This document shows, in pieces, positions 7,237 to 15,662 of a stretch of DNA of 59,313 bases. How positions within the stretch are numbered: the stretch's first letter is position 1; each line of letters opens with the position of its first letter. The DNA is from Oscillospiraceae bacterium (GTDB lineage: Bacteria; Bacillota_A; Clostridia; Oscillospirales; Oscillospiraceae): positions 1 to 59,313 of the forward strand of contig JAFQUA010000001.1 in assembly GCA_017408725.1 (NCBI GenBank), written 5' to 3'. Below the pieces are notes generated by a model. That model saw nothing but the letters and a program-made list of their open reading frames with translations, did not search any database and was not told the DNA's origin. Both the position numbers and the translations under genes were made by a program.

Positions 7237-8124
7237 TCATTTCATGATCGAGGCTTTATATTCCCGGGGCGTCATATTTGTAAAGCTTTTAAAGCACTTT
7301 GAAAAATACTGGGGATTGTCGAAGTGAAGCATGTCCGAGATCTGGGTCATGTTGTATTTGCCTTCCCGGATCAGCCGTCGGGCTTCTTTGATCTTAAGGG
7401 AATTGTAGTAGCGCATGATGCCGTTTTCCCGGTATAGGGAAAAAAGCTGCTTGACGGTGCTTTCACTTTTTCCCGTGTACCGCGCCACATCCCTTATGGA
7501 GATCTTGTTGTAGACATTGTCATGGAGGAAATCCAGAATTTCCTTGACTTGATACGGCACATCCACGCCGTCAATGATGTAGCTTTGGCGCATTTTTTTG
7601 GTGAGGATGTCCGTGTGACGGCAAAGCCGGATCAAAAAGATCTCCAGCAGATTTTTAGTCATCTGGCTGCTGCCGTAGGGAGCGGGATCCAGCTTTTCCA
7701 TTCGCTGCAGCAGGGGATTCTGTTCATCCTCCAAACGGTAGCAGGACAACCCCTCGGCAAACAGGGTTGAAAGCAGGGATTTTTCCTCCGCGTCCAATTT
7801 GAATATCTTTCCTTCCAGATAACGCATGGCGCGGCTTTTGCACTCAAAGGTCAGAATACTGACATTGGGCGCTACATCATTATTGCCGGAAAGATTGTGG
7901 TATTCGTTGGGCTTGTGGAAGGTCATTTCACCGCTTTTCAGCACAAAGCGGTTTTTATCCGCGGTGCAGATCACTTCGCCTTTGTCCACATACACCATTT
8001 CCCAGAAATCGTGCTGCTCGCCGGCATAGGAGAAACTCTTGGAAAGCTCCATATAGAAGATGGTGATGATTGTCTCTACATTGATGATCCGGTCAAAGGA
8101 CATTTTTGTAAAATTATTATCCAT
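7237..8124 (-). CDS. AraC-family transcriptional regulator
   Basis: 295 residues. The N-terminal half is a cupin-like sensor domain (FWEMVYVDKGEVICTADKN, then an HKPNEYHNL block). The last 100 residues are the double helix-turn-helix: ISIRDVARYTGKSESTVKQL for the first helix pair and MTQISDMLHFDNPQYFSKCF plus the closing TNMTPREYK for the second. It is divergent from, and 107 bp away from, the PIG-L/NagB-like/PfkB/MtlD-like operon. It is therefore the obvious activator, most likely responding to a sugar. TTTGTAAA-type boxes lie in the shared intergenic region and at its own 5' end, suggesting autoregulation as well. Confidence 0.92.
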   Translation of the reverse strand: MDNNFTKMSFDRIINVETIITIFYMELSKSFSYAGEQHDFWEMVYVDKGEVICTADKNRFVLKSGEMTFHKPNEYHNLSGNNDVAPNVSILTFECKSRAMRYLEGKIFKLDAEEKSLLSTLFAEGLSCYRLEDEQNPLLQRMEKLDPAPYGSSQMTKNLLEIFLIRLCRHTDILTKKMRQSYIIDGVDVPYQVKEILDFLHDNVYNKISIRDVARYTGKSESTVKQLFSLYRENGIMRYYNSLKIKEARRLIREGKYNMTQISDMLHFDNPQYFSKCFKSFTNMTPREYKASIMK

Positions 8125-8221
8125 ACCGCACCCCCATTACCTGAATTTACAAGTATCATAACCGATTTTGCACTCCAATGCAAGGGGAATGATGCTATAA
8201 TTAATCTACAATATTTGTAAA
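8102..8221. promoter_or_regulatory. Divergent control region with extended -10 promoter and three similar boxes
   Basis: An extended -10 element (TGC-TATAAT, 8193-8201) lacks a good -35, as expected for an activator-dependent promoter. Three near-identical 11-bp boxes surround it: ATTTTTGTAAA at 8102-8112, TTTACAAGTAT at 8146-8156 (inverted), and ATATTTGTAAA at 8211-8221. The last two match at 10 of 11 positions as an inverted pair. They are candidate AraC-protein sites; the box at 8211 lies after the transcription start and could instead mediate repression. Confidence 0.5.
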
Positions 8222-8231
8222 GGAGGAGTTT

Positions 8232-8939
8232 ATGTATACTGTACTGGTTATTTCCTGTCATCCGGACGATATGGAGATCGCCTGCGCGGGAACACTGCTC
8301 AAATGCAAGGAGCGCGGTGACCGTGTGGTGGTTTGTCATTTGTCCAGCGGTAATCTGGGTCATGTGATTATCCCGCCGGATGAACTGACAGTCATGCGTG
8401 CCAAGGAGGCGGAGCGCTCTGCCGAGATGGCGGGCTTTGAGATTATCCACAGCCGTTTTGACGATCTGGAGATCTACGACAACAACAAAGAGGCCCGTGA
8501 TAAGGTGGTGGATGTAATAAAGTCTGTCAATCCCGACTTTATCATTACACACGACCCTGATGATTATATGCCGGATCATACCGCGGTTTCCCGTCTGGTA
8601 TTTGACGCCAGCTTCACCGCCACACTGCCCAATTACCACACCCAGGTACCTGGTGCAGCACGACTGGTGCCCATCTACTATATGGATACACTGGCCGGTG
8701 TAAACTTTAATCCTACGGAGTATGTGGATGTTACTTCCTACATTGACAAGAAACTGGAAATGCTGGAGTGCCATGAATCTCAGGTCGTTTGGATGCGGGA
8801 TCATGACGGCATTGATTTCCCCGATATGGTCAAGACCTGCTCCCGTTACCGCGGCTATCAGTGCGGCGCGGATTATGCTGAAGGTTTCCGCCAGTGCCAG
8901 GTCTATCTGAAGGGTACAACCAAGCGGCTGCTGCCGTAA
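8232..8939 (+). CDS. PIG-L family (LmbE-like) N-deacetylase
   Basis: 235 residues. The zinc motif HPDD is at residues 10-13, and the third ligand histidine is in DYMPDHTAV, so all metal ligands of the family are present. PIG-L/LmbE proteins hydrolyse the N-acetyl group of GlcNAc-containing compounds such as GlcNAc-inositol, bacillithiol precursors or chitobiose. As the first gene of an operon with a NagB-like protein, a sugar kinase and a polyol-phosphate dehydrogenase, it probably deacetylates an N-acetylated sugar at the entry to a catabolic route. AAAGGAGG precedes the ATG. The bacillithiol role (BshB) is less likely because no bshA or bshC is near. Confidence 0.85.
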   Translation: MYTVLVISCHPDDMEIACAGTLLKCKERGDRVVVCHLSSGNLGHVIIPPDELTVMRAKEAERSAEMAGFEIIHSRFDDLEIYDNNKEARDKVVDVIKSVNPDFIITHDPDDYMPDHTAVSRLVFDASFTATLPNYHTQVPGAARLVPIYYMDTLAGVNFNPTEYVDVTSYIDKKLEMLECHESQVVWMRDHDGIDFPDMVKTCSRYRGYQCGADYAEGFRQCQVYLKGTTKRLLP

Positions 8940-8962
8940 TTACATAAAAGGAGAGTATACTT

Positions 8963-9910
8963 ATGAACTTCAATTCTACCGTTAAAGGCTCCGCCCTGGA
9001 GGGCTTCTATCCCGCCGGTTGGGATTTTGACAAGATCGATGCCTGCATCGATGCTCCCGAGACCATTACCGTAAGACAGCCCCACTGGAACGCAGGTTTC
9101 ACCCCCGTTCAGTGTGACAGCCTGGGCGAATTTGAGACCTATATGGGTCATGAGATCGCCATGCAGATCAAGCTGGCCAAGGATGCCGGCGAAAAGATCG
9201 CGTTCATCCTGCCTGTGGGCCCCATGGGTATGTACAAGTGGGTTGTCTACTTCCTGAAGGAGTGGAAGGTTTCCTGTGAGCATGTTTACACCTTTAACAT
9301 GGACGAGTGGGCCGACAGCGAGGGTAACACCCTGGCTCCCGACAATTCCGGTGCTTTCCAGTATGCTATGGAACAGGCTTTGTTTAATCCTCTGGGCGAG
9401 CTGACCGTTCCCAAGGCACAGAGAAACTTTGCTACCAAGGACAATCTGCCTACTTATCCCGGCAAGATCGCCGCTCTGAAGGCAGAAGGTGCCAAACTGG
9501 TGCTGGTTTACGGCATCGGCAGAATGTGCCACATCGCTTTCTGGGAGCCCACCTTTGCTGCTGACTATGCTACCGCTAAGGAGTGGGAGAAGGCACCTTA
9601 CCGCATTGCTGCCAAGATCCATCCTCTGACCGTTGAGCAGAACGCGCTGACCAGCTTTAAGTCCCGTACCACTCTGGTTCCCTGCAGAGCCAATACCATC
9701 GGCCCCGGCCTGTTCCTGCAGGCTGACTATGCCATCGGCGGTGCTGACGGCACTCTGGGCAGAGGTATGCAGTGGCAGGGTATGTCTTTGTGGATGACCC
9801 TGCGCTACGGCAAGACCCCCTGGATCGCCTCTTCCTACATTCCCACTCTGGCAGGCCGTCTGTTCTTTCTGAAGGATCTGGCAGGTCCGTTGGTCGCGGA
9901 GTGTAACTAA
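8963..9910 (+). CDS. NagB-like sugar-phosphate isomerase/deaminase with altered active site
   Basis: 315 residues, longer than typical NagB (about 240-270) by an N-terminal extension. The fold markers of glucosamine-6-phosphate deaminase are clear: FNMDEW at 111-116 keeps the catalytic Asp114, and [14 protein letters not shown] at 183-196 aligns with the GNDGHIAFNEP loop. In that loop His190 and Glu195 are kept, but the usual Asp-Gly before the histidine is Met188-Cys189. In NagB that Asp helps ring opening, so this protein may use a different substrate or act only as an isomerase. It is coupled to the PIG-L gene upstream and the PfkB gene 3 bp downstream. Confidence 0.8.
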   Translation: MNFNSTVKGSALEGFYPAGWDFDKIDACIDAPETITVRQPHWNAGFTPVQCDSLGEFETYMGHEIAMQIKLAKDAGEKIAFILPVGPMGMYKWVVYFLKEWKVSCEHVYTFNMDEWADSEGNTLAPDNSGAFQYAMEQALFNPLGELTVPKAQRNFATKDNLPTYPGKIAALKAEGAKLVLVYGIGRMCHIAFWEPTFAADYATAKEWEKAPYRIAAKIHPLTVEQNALTSFKSRTTLVPCRANTIGPGLFLQADYAIGGADGTLGRGMQWQGMSLWMTLRYGKTPWIASSYIPTLAGRLFFLKDLAGPLVAECN

Positions 9911-9913
9911 GCT

Positions 9914-10891
9914 ATGGCTGTGACAGAAAAAACCGGCATTATCGTTGCCGGTACTGTGATCGTTGATAAGATCAACGAGATTTCCGCTTATCCCAAGAGC
10001 GGCGAATTGACCCAGATCCGCAGCATCCAGAAGGCCATTGGCGGCTGTGTCCCCAATGTGGCGCTGGATCTGAAAAAAATCAGTCCCGATCTGCCCATCT
10101 GCGCGGTGGGCACCATCGGTGATGATGAGGAAGGCACATTCGTAACGGATACGCTGCAGCAAGGCTGTGTGGATACTGCCGGACTTACGGTTATGCAGGG
10201 CGAAAAGACCAGCTTTACCGAGGTTATGAGCGTTCCCGGCGGGCAGCGCACCTTCTTTACCTACGCCGGTGCCAGCGCAAAGTTTGGCAGTGAGCATGTG
10301 GACTTTGTGAAGAACTGTCCCAAGATACTTCATCTGGGTTACTTTCTCCTTCTGGAGCGTGTGGATAATGGGGAAGGTCTGAAGATCTTGCAAGCCGCAA
10401 AAGCCCACGGCGTGGAGACCTCCATCGATCTGGTCAGTGAGAATTCAGACCGCTATGCGCTGGTGGCACCCTGCCTGCCTTATACGGATTATCTGATCAT
10501 TAATGAGCTGGAAGCAGGTAAGCTTACCGGCATTGAGCCATGCAAGGATAATCTGGAGCAGCTTGCCCGGAAACTGAAGGACATGGGTGTGCAGAAGAAG
10601 GTCATTATCCATATGCCTGATTGCGCTGTCTGCCTTTCTGACGAAGGCTGTACCTGCGTCGCTTCCTATCAGCTGCCGGATGGCTATATTCAGGGGACCA
10701 CCGGTGCCGGTGATGCGTTCTGTGCTGGCGCGCTGATTGGTATTTACCATGGTTGGACAGATCGTGAAATTCTGGAATTTGCTTCTGCCAGCGCGGTTAT
10801 GGCTCTGGGTAGTCCCGATGCGACAAGCGGACTCAAAACAATGGATGAGATCCGGGATTTTTGTAGCCGTTTTGAGCGGAAACATCTTTGA
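9914..10891 (+). CDS. PfkB-family carbohydrate kinase
   Basis: 325 residues of a ribokinase-fold sugar kinase. The N-terminal GGCVPNVALDL block corresponds to the GG-x-x-N-x-A substrate loop. The signature GTTGAGDAFCAG at 261-272 contains the catalytic base Asp267. The product would be a phosphosugar for the neighbouring enzymes; tagatose-, fructose- or ribose-like sugars cannot be separated from sequence. The gene starts 3 bp after the NagB-like stop with GGAGTG inside that gene's end, so translation is probably coupled. It overlaps the region just before the dehydrogenase gene. Confidence 0.85.
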   Translation: MAVTEKTGIIVAGTVIVDKINEISAYPKSGELTQIRSIQKAIGGCVPNVALDLKKISPDLPICAVGTIGDDEEGTFVTDTLQQGCVDTAGLTVMQGEKTSFTEVMSVPGGQRTFFTYAGASAKFGSEHVDFVKNCPKILHLGYFLLLERVDNGEGLKILQAAKAHGVETSIDLVSENSDRYALVAPCLPYTDYLIINELEAGKLTGIEPCKDNLEQLARKLKDMGVQKKVIIHMPDCAVCLSDEGCTCVASYQLPDGYIQGTTGAGDAFCAGALIGIYHGWTDREILEFASASAVMALGSPDATSGLKTMDEIRDFCSRFERKHL

Positions 10892-10908
10892 AAAGAAGGA
10901 ATTATAGA

Positions 10909-12117
10909 ATGAAACAGGCAGTTATGTACGGCGGCGGTAATATCGGCCGCGGCTTCATCGGCGCGCTTTTGAGCCAGTCCGGCTACGCTGTGACATTTGT
11001 GGATGTGGCAGCGCCGGTGGTGGATACCCTGCGGGATAAGGGAACCTATCCTGTCCGTTATGTATCCAGCGCAGGCTATGAGGATGTGTGGATCGAAAAT
11101 GTAACGGCAGTTAATGGCAATGATATGCCGGCAGTAGCGGAAACCATTGCAAACTGCGACATTATGGCAACAGCCGTAGGCGCCCGAATTTTGAAATTCA
11201 TCGTTCCCAATATCATTGCCGGCTTGCGCAGGCGCTGGGAACTGGGCAAGGGTCCGCTGAATATCATCATCTGTGAGAATCTCATGGATGCAAATAAGGT
11301 TCTGGAGGGTATGCTCAAGGAGCAGCTTACGGAAGCGGAGCACCTCCGGTTCGATGAGACCGTTGGATTGGTGGAAGCTTCCATTGGCCGCATGGTCCCC
11401 GTCCAGACAGAGGAGATGAAGGACGGCGAGCCTCTGCGTGTTTGCGTGGAGCGCTACGGCTTCCTGCCCGTGGACAAGGCTGCATTTAAGGGCGAGATCC
11501 CCGAGATCCGCAATATGATCCCCTATGAGCCCTTTGATTTTTACATCAAGCGCAAGCTCTATGTTCATAACATGGGTCATGCTACCTGCGCTTATCTTGG
11601 TGATCTGTTGGGTCATGAGTATATCTGGCAGTCCATCGCGGTACCGGAAGTTCGTCTGCTGGTGCATAATGCCATGCTGGAAAGCGCGATGGCACTTTCT
11701 AAGAAGTACGACGCATCTCTGGAAGAACTTCAGCTGCATATTGCTGACTTGCTGCACCGGTTTACCAATATGGCGTTGAAAGATACCTGCCAGCGGGTCG
11801 GTGGCGATCCCGGAAGAAAACTCAGCCCTGAGGATCGGCTTATCGGCTCTGCCAAGCTGGCTCTGGAGCAGGGGCTTGTGCCTGCATACATTGCAGTGGG
11901 TGCGGCAGCCGGTTTGAAGCGCTATCTGGCAGAGGCAGAAGATAAAACACTGTCTCCTGAAACTGTTCTGGAAACCGTATCCGGACTGAACAGCGATGAG
12001 CCGCTGGCACGGATGATCATGGAAAACTACGAACGCATTACTGCAGGATGTACCATCCTGCAACTGCTGCAATGTGCGGATGAGCAGAAACATCGGAATC
12101 TGCAAAATGTTATCTAA
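10909..12117 (+). CDS. Mannitol-1-phosphate 5-dehydrogenase-like polyol dehydrogenase
   Basis: 402 residues, close to MtlD (about 380). The NAD motif GGGNIGRGFIG sits at residues 8-18, IICENLMDAN and the VGLVEASIGRMVP block are typical of the mannitol dehydrogenase family, and the catalytic Lys/His region reads KRKLYVHNMGHATCAYLG. MtlD oxidises mannitol-1-phosphate to fructose-6-phosphate. No mannitol PTS is nearby, so a different polyol-phosphate linked to the amino-sugar operon is possible. The ATG at 10909 is preferred because AAGAAGGA lies 7-14 bases upstream; an in-frame TTG at 10888 overlaps the kinase gene. A terminator follows immediately, so this is the operon's last gene. Confidence 0.82.
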   Translation: MKQAVMYGGGNIGRGFIGALLSQSGYAVTFVDVAAPVVDTLRDKGTYPVRYVSSAGYEDVWIENVTAVNGNDMPAVAETIANCDIMATAVGARILKFIVPNIIAGLRRRWELGKGPLNIIICENLMDANKVLEGMLKEQLTEAEHLRFDETVGLVEASIGRMVPVQTEEMKDGEPLRVCVERYGFLPVDKAAFKGEIPEIRNMIPYEPFDFYIKRKLYVHNMGHATCAYLGDLLGHEYIWQSIAVPEVRLLVHNAMLESAMALSKKYDASLEELQLHIADLLHRFTNMALKDTCQRVGGDPGRKLSPEDRLIGSAKLALEQGLVPAYIAVGAAAGLKRYLAEAEDKTLSPETVLETVSGLNSDEPLARMIMENYERITAGCTILQLLQCADEQKHRNLQNVI

Positions 12118-12120
12118 TTT

Positions 12121-12152
12121 AAAAGCGGACAGCATTGCTGTTCGCTTTTTTG
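12121..12152 (+). terminator. Terminator of the amino-sugar operon
   Basis: A 13-bp stem (12121-12133 with 12137-12149, one G-T pair), 3-base loop, and T6 tail. Confidence 0.9.
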
Positions 12153-12402
12153 TATAGGTATACCACCGGCTATCCCGTTTTAGGTACCCCGCAAAAAGCT
12201 TTCGCTTTAAGCATGGAACAAAGAGAGTTTCTAACTGTTACTTCCGGCATGAATATTTATGACGGATTTGCTTATTCCTAAGGTTTTGGTGTAGCAGAGG
12301 ATGGCGGATGAATTCGGGCTTTATTTCCGGAGTGAAGCCTGCCGGTATGAGGTCACATGGGAAATGCTCAAAACTACGGCATGATTGTTCATATTTTAGC
12401 TA
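12153..12402. other. Intergenic stretch without a recognisable gene
   Basis: About 250 bases between the operon terminator and the next promoter. Frames here are short and broken (the longest begins with an ATG at 12213 and stops after 22 codons). I recognise no RNA, repeat or gene remnant. A small hairpin AAAGC-TTTCG-CTTT lies near 12195-12210. Confidence 0.4.
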
Positions 12403-12430
12403 TTGTTTTTCCGGCAGGTTTTGCTATAAT
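12403..12430 (+). promoter_or_regulatory. Promoter of the DUF6062 gene
   Basis: TTGTTT (12403-12408), 16 bases, then TATAAT (12425-12430) preceded by TGC, so it also has an extended -10. The start codon is about 50 bases downstream. Confidence 0.65.
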
Positions 12431-12481
12431 AGTATTAATTTTGATCAGCGTCTATAAAATGACCGGAACGGAGAGAGTCAT

Positions 12482-13237
12482 ATGAAAGATACCATCGAAA
12501 CCATACCGGTAAACGAGGCGTTTTCTTCCGGCGATGAATGTCCATTTTGCTACTTAGAGCGGATGGCGGAGCAAAGAACGATCCGCTATGTGCTGGGACC
12601 CGGTGCCAGCTATATGGAGCCGGATGTCCGTGCGATAACGGATGTGAAGGGATTCTGCAGCGGCCATTTTAAGAAGCTTTACGATTTTGGCAACGCTTTG
12701 GGAAATGCTTTGATCATGCAGACCTATTATGAAGGTCTGGTGGACGAATTGGAGCAGGTAACCGGCAAATATGTAATGCCTGCCAAGAAACCCTTGATTG
12801 GAAAACGGAAGGCTGCTGATGAGAATACACTTTTGCGGTGGGCCAGACAAAAGAGAAGCACCTGCTTCTTGTGCGACACACTGGAATACAATATGGACCG
12901 CTATTATCTGACTTTCTTTGCGATGATCAGGAAGGAAGAGTTCCGCGCATTGGTGGAAAGCAGTAAGGGATTCTGCATGCACCATTTTTCTCAGCTATTG
13001 GAACAAGCGGAAAAGAAGCTACCCAACAGCCAGCGGGAGTGGTTTTATGAAACCGTGATCCGCCTTATGCGGGAAAATCTGACCCGTGTTAAGGAAGATA
13101 TTGACTGGTTTGTGGGGATGTTTGACTACCGTCAGGCAGGAGCGGACTGGAAAAATTCCAGGGATGCTGTGTCCCGGGGAATGCAGAAGCTGCAAGGGCT
13201 GTATCCTGCGGATAAACCGTACAAAATGGATCCCTGA
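12482..13237 (+). CDS. DUF6062 family protein with two Cys/His modules
   Basis: 251 residues, soluble, no signal peptide. Two similar modules are visible: CPFCYLE at 21-27 followed by GFCSGHF near 58, and CFLCDTLE near 129 followed by GFCMHHF near 165. The CxxC plus CxxH arrangement, used twice, suggests two zinc sites and an internal duplication. The family is common in Clostridia and no function is known. The ATG at 12482 has GGAGAG upstream. The DUF6106-like membrane gene follows after 22 bp, probably in the same transcript. Confidence 0.75.
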   Translation: MKDTIETIPVNEAFSSGDECPFCYLERMAEQRTIRYVLGPGASYMEPDVRAITDVKGFCSGHFKKLYDFGNALGNALIMQTYYEGLVDELEQVTGKYVMPAKKPLIGKRKAADENTLLRWARQKRSTCFLCDTLEYNMDRYYLTFFAMIRKEEFRALVESSKGFCMHHFSQLLEQAEKKLPNSQREWFYETVIRLMRENLTRVKEDIDWFVGMFDYRQAGADWKNSRDAVSRGMQKLQGLYPADKPYKMDP

Positions 13238-13259
13238 TCCGTGCAATGGAGGCTAAAAT

Positions 13260-13754
13260 ATGGATGTATATACCGAAGTAACCATACCCAGAAGACTGGC
13301 GAGAGATCCGGCTAAAACCAAGCACAGATTGCGGATCGCTTGTTGGGTCATGACCTTTTTGGGGATTATGTTCAGCTTTTATCTTTTGATCCCTGCAGTA
13401 ATTCTGTGGATCGTATACCTTTTTGCAAAACGATTGCTGGAATTCGATTTTGAATACATACAGACCAATAACGTACTGGATATTGATATGGTCATGGGCG
13501 GCTTCAGCAGAAGAAACATGATGACATTTTCTTTAAGTCAGGTGTTAATTGTAGCGCCTTGGGGAGCTGAAGAATTGGAAGAATTTGAGCAGATTAAACC
13601 AGTGGATTATTCGGCAAGGGACCCCAGAAACAGACCATACGTGTTGGTTTGCGTTGTAAAGGAACAGAGGAAAAAATTGTATCTGCAGCTTAACGATAAA
13701 ATGCTTCATTCCCTCAAGCAGGTGATCCCCCAAAAGGTAATTATTAAAAAGTAA
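13260..13754 (+). CDS. DUF6106-like membrane protein
   Basis: 164 residues. Residues about 25-57 form one or two hydrophobic segments (CWVMTFLGIMFSFYLLIPAV onward). The rest is a cytosolic beta-rich domain (FDFEYIQTNNVLDIDMVMGG ... DYSARDP ... NDKMLHSLKQ). The pattern of a membrane hairpin followed by an FEY...LDID...DKM..L block resembles the DUF6106 family of Firmicutes, related in style to bacterial PH-like domains. No function is known. AATGGAGG precedes the ATG, and it ends at a shared terminator with the convergent HAD gene. Confidence 0.6.
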   Translation: MDVYTEVTIPRRLARDPAKTKHRLRIACWVMTFLGIMFSFYLLIPAVILWIVYLFAKRLLEFDFEYIQTNNVLDIDMVMGGFSRRNMMTFSLSQVLIVAPWGAEELEEFEQIKPVDYSARDPRNRPYVLVCVVKEQRKKLYLQLNDKMLHSLKQVIPQKVIIKK

Positions 13755-13760
13755 GGAAAT

Positions 13761-13790
13761 AACCCCGGTTCAAAAGAACCGGGGTTGTTG
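13761..13790. terminator. Bidirectional terminator
   Basis: An 11-bp perfect stem (13761-13771 with 13776-13786) with a 4-base A loop, between two convergent genes. Confidence 0.85.
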
Positions 13791-13791
13791 C

Positions 13792-14592
13792 TTATAAAGC
13801 CTGCAGTATTTCGCCGGCATCCTTAAGAACAAGATGAGGCTTGTCTTCGCTGGCTGCGAGAATGTCCGGTGTGGTCTCACCGGACATGACAAGAATGCCG
13901 GTTATGCCGGCGTTCAGCCCGGATTTTACATCGGTATAGATCCGGTCGCCAACAACGCAGGTCTGCTCCTTTTGATAGCCCCAGCGCTCCATAGCCAGCT
14001 GCGGCATCAGTGGGGAAGGTTTACCAATCACCGTGGGACGCTTTCCGGTGGCGTTATAGATCATGCCACACACACTTCCACAGTCAGGAACGCTTCCAAA
14101 TTCCGTGGGGCAAACAAGATCGGGGTTGGTGGCAATGTATGGGATGTTAGGTCGGGTCAGCAGTAAAAAGCTTACATCATGAAGCTTTTGGAAGGTCAGC
14201 TCGGTATCAAATCCCATGACGATGCATTCTACTTCGCCGAGGTCGGTTGTGACAGGGAAGCCTTCGCTTACAAGCTCTTGTTTCAATGACTCTGTGCCGC
14301 AGACATACAGTTTCTGCCCCTCATGGTATTTGTGAAGGTAAAAAGCAGTGGCTTGGGAGGACGTGATGAAATCTTCTCTGGTTGCTTTGATGCCCAGCTT
14401 TTCCAGCTTTTTGACATAGTCCTCCACACTTTTGGAGGAGTTGTTGGTCATAAACAGATACTTTCTGCCGGTACACTTTAAGGTGTCGAGAAGTTCGATG
14501 GTAAAGTCGTAGAGTCGGTTTCCCAGATACAGTGTACCGTCCATATCAAACAGATATAGCTTCAAGGGGGCGAGAATCTCTTTCGTGTTCAT
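13792..14592 (-). CDS. HAD-IIA family phosphatase (NagD-like)
   Basis: 266 residues. The nucleophile motif DMDGT is at 16-20 (Asp16 nucleophile, Asp18 acid/base). FMTNNSSKS is motif II, the Lys of GKPSP is motif III, and VGDRIYTDVKSG is motif IV. The C2 cap between them defines subclass IIA (NagD, AraL, 4-nitrophenylphosphatase). Such enzymes clear sugar phosphates or nucleotides; the substrate is not predictable. I chose the ATG at 14592 (14592-14590), since the upstream in-frame codons lie in sequence unlike the family N-terminus. Confidence 0.88.
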   Translation of the reverse strand: MNTKEILAPLKLYLFDMDGTLYLGNRLYDFTIELLDTLKCTGRKYLFMTNNSSKSVEDYVKKLEKLGIKATREDFITSSQATAFYLHKYHEGQKLYVCGTESLKQELVSEGFPVTTDLGEVECIVMGFDTELTFQKLHDVSFLLLTRPNIPYIATNPDLVCPTEFGSVPDCGSVCGMIYNATGKRPTVIGKPSPLMPQLAMERWGYQKEQTCVVGDRIYTDVKSGLNAGITGILVMSGETTPDILAASEDKPHLVLKDAGEILQAL

Positions 14593-14650
14593 ATCTGTCC
14601 ACTTTCTTTCCGGTTTATGATAACGGATTGTATCACAAAAGGTGAAAAAG

Positions 14651-14693
14651 GTCAACCAAAGTGGTTGACTGCCGGGAACAATTGTGTTAAATT
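14651..14693 (+). promoter_or_regulatory. Promoter overlapped by a palindrome
   Basis: TTGACT (14665-14670), 17 bases and TAAATT (14688-14693) form a plausible promoter for the AEC transporter. A perfect 7-bp palindrome, GTCAACC (14651-14657) and GGTTGAC (14663-14669), covers the -35, as a repressor operator would. Confidence 0.5.
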
Positions 14694-14723
14694 GAACCGG
14701 GCAAATGTTAGGGAGGTCGAATC

Positions 14724-15623
14724 ATGGCAGTTTTTGAGCAAGTCTTGATTTTGTTTTCATTTGTTACCCTTGGATATATATTAAGCAAGAGCGGAAAAGT
14801 GAACCCGCAGCACGGCAAGGTGCTTTCTGCTGTTTTGGTGAATGTATTGCTCCCGTTTAATATTTTAAAGGCTTTCTGGGAAAATTTTACGGTTGAATAT
14901 CTGACCGAAAAATATGTAATGGTGACCCTTTCACTGACGGTGCTGCTGCTGCTTTCTCTGGCCGCCTTTTTAGGAGGAAAGCTGTTCAGTAAACACCCGT
15001 ATCTGCAGAAGGTATATGAGTATTCTCTCGTTATCCCCAATATGGGTTACATGGGATATCCTTTGGCGGAGGCTATGTTTGGCATGACAGGCCTGATGGA
15101 TTTGATGATGTTTGGCATTCCTGTCAACCTGTATATCTATATTTACGGTTATCCAATCCTGACAAAGACAAAACTCAGCCTGAAGGCTTTGCTCAATCCT
15201 GTTATCATCACCATGGCGGTGGCAATGATTCTGGGCCTTTCCGGACTTCAAATGCCGGAACTGCTGAAAGATATACTTAATAAGGGCAGCGTCTGTATGG
15301 GCCCTGTCAGTATGCTGCTGACCGGTATTGTGATATCGGAGTATAATTTGAAAGAAATCCTGGGTGGTGTCAGAATCTATATTATGTCTGCTTTGCGGTT
15401 GGTGGTGATACCCGTGATGATTGGTGTGGTTCTGGGCCTGTTCGCGGATAAAGAAATCGTTCGAATCGCTGTGCTTCTTTATGCCTTGCCTTGCGGACTC
15501 AATACGGTTGTGTTCCCTAAACTGGTTAACGAAAATTGCAAGATCGGTGCCGGTCTTGCGTTGGTGTCCCATCTGGCGGCCTGCGCTACGATCCCGCTGG
15601 TATTCTGGCTTTTTAATCTGTAA
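14724..15623 (+). CDS. AEC (auxin efflux carrier) family transporter
   Basis: 299 residues, about ten hydrophobic segments spread along the whole length, which is the usual AEC size and topology. The N-terminal helices (VLILFSFVTLGYILSKSG ... AVLVNVLLPFNILKAF) with the conserved Pro-Phe, and the fifth-helix region, match the MleP/YwkB-like branch. Members move malate, other organic acids or amino-acid derivatives across the membrane. The substrate here is unknown. GGGAGG precedes the ATG. It has its own promoter and terminator. Confidence 0.85.
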   Translation: MAVFEQVLILFSFVTLGYILSKSGKVNPQHGKVLSAVLVNVLLPFNILKAFWENFTVEYLTEKYVMVTLSLTVLLLLSLAAFLGGKLFSKHPYLQKVYEYSLVIPNMGYMGYPLAEAMFGMTGLMDLMMFGIPVNLYIYIYGYPILTKTKLSLKALLNPVIITMAVAMILGLSGLQMPELLKDILNKGSVCMGPVSMLLTGIVISEYNLKEILGGVRIYIMSALRLVVIPVMIGVVLGLFADKEIVRIAVLLYALPCGLNTVVFPKLVNENCKIGAGLALVSHLAACATIPLVFWLFNL

Positions 15624-15629
15624 ATAACG

Positions 15630-15662
15630 AAACGGTGTGACCAAATAGTCACACCGTTTTTT
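15630..15662. terminator. Bidirectional terminator
   Basis: A 12-bp perfect stem (15630-15641 with 15648-15659), loop CAAATA, and a T-run reaching 15662. It lies between convergent genes and overlaps the end of tmcAL by two bases. Confidence 0.9.

Noticed and set aside
8903..10408. A 501-codon open frame on the minus strand opposite the NagB-like and PfkB genes
   Set aside because: It lies antisense to two well-supported genes with family motifs, has no recognisable domain, and fits the long open frames that arise opposite G/C-balanced coding DNA.
10744..12135. A 463-codon minus-strand frame opposite the MtlD-like gene
   Set aside because: Antisense to a clear NAD-dependent dehydrogenase; composition rich in His/Cys/Gln typical of shadow frames.
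12153..12402. A gene or IS remnant between the amino-sugar operon and DUF6062
   Set aside because: No frame longer than about 22 codons with a start and no recognisable similarity; reported only as an empty stretch.
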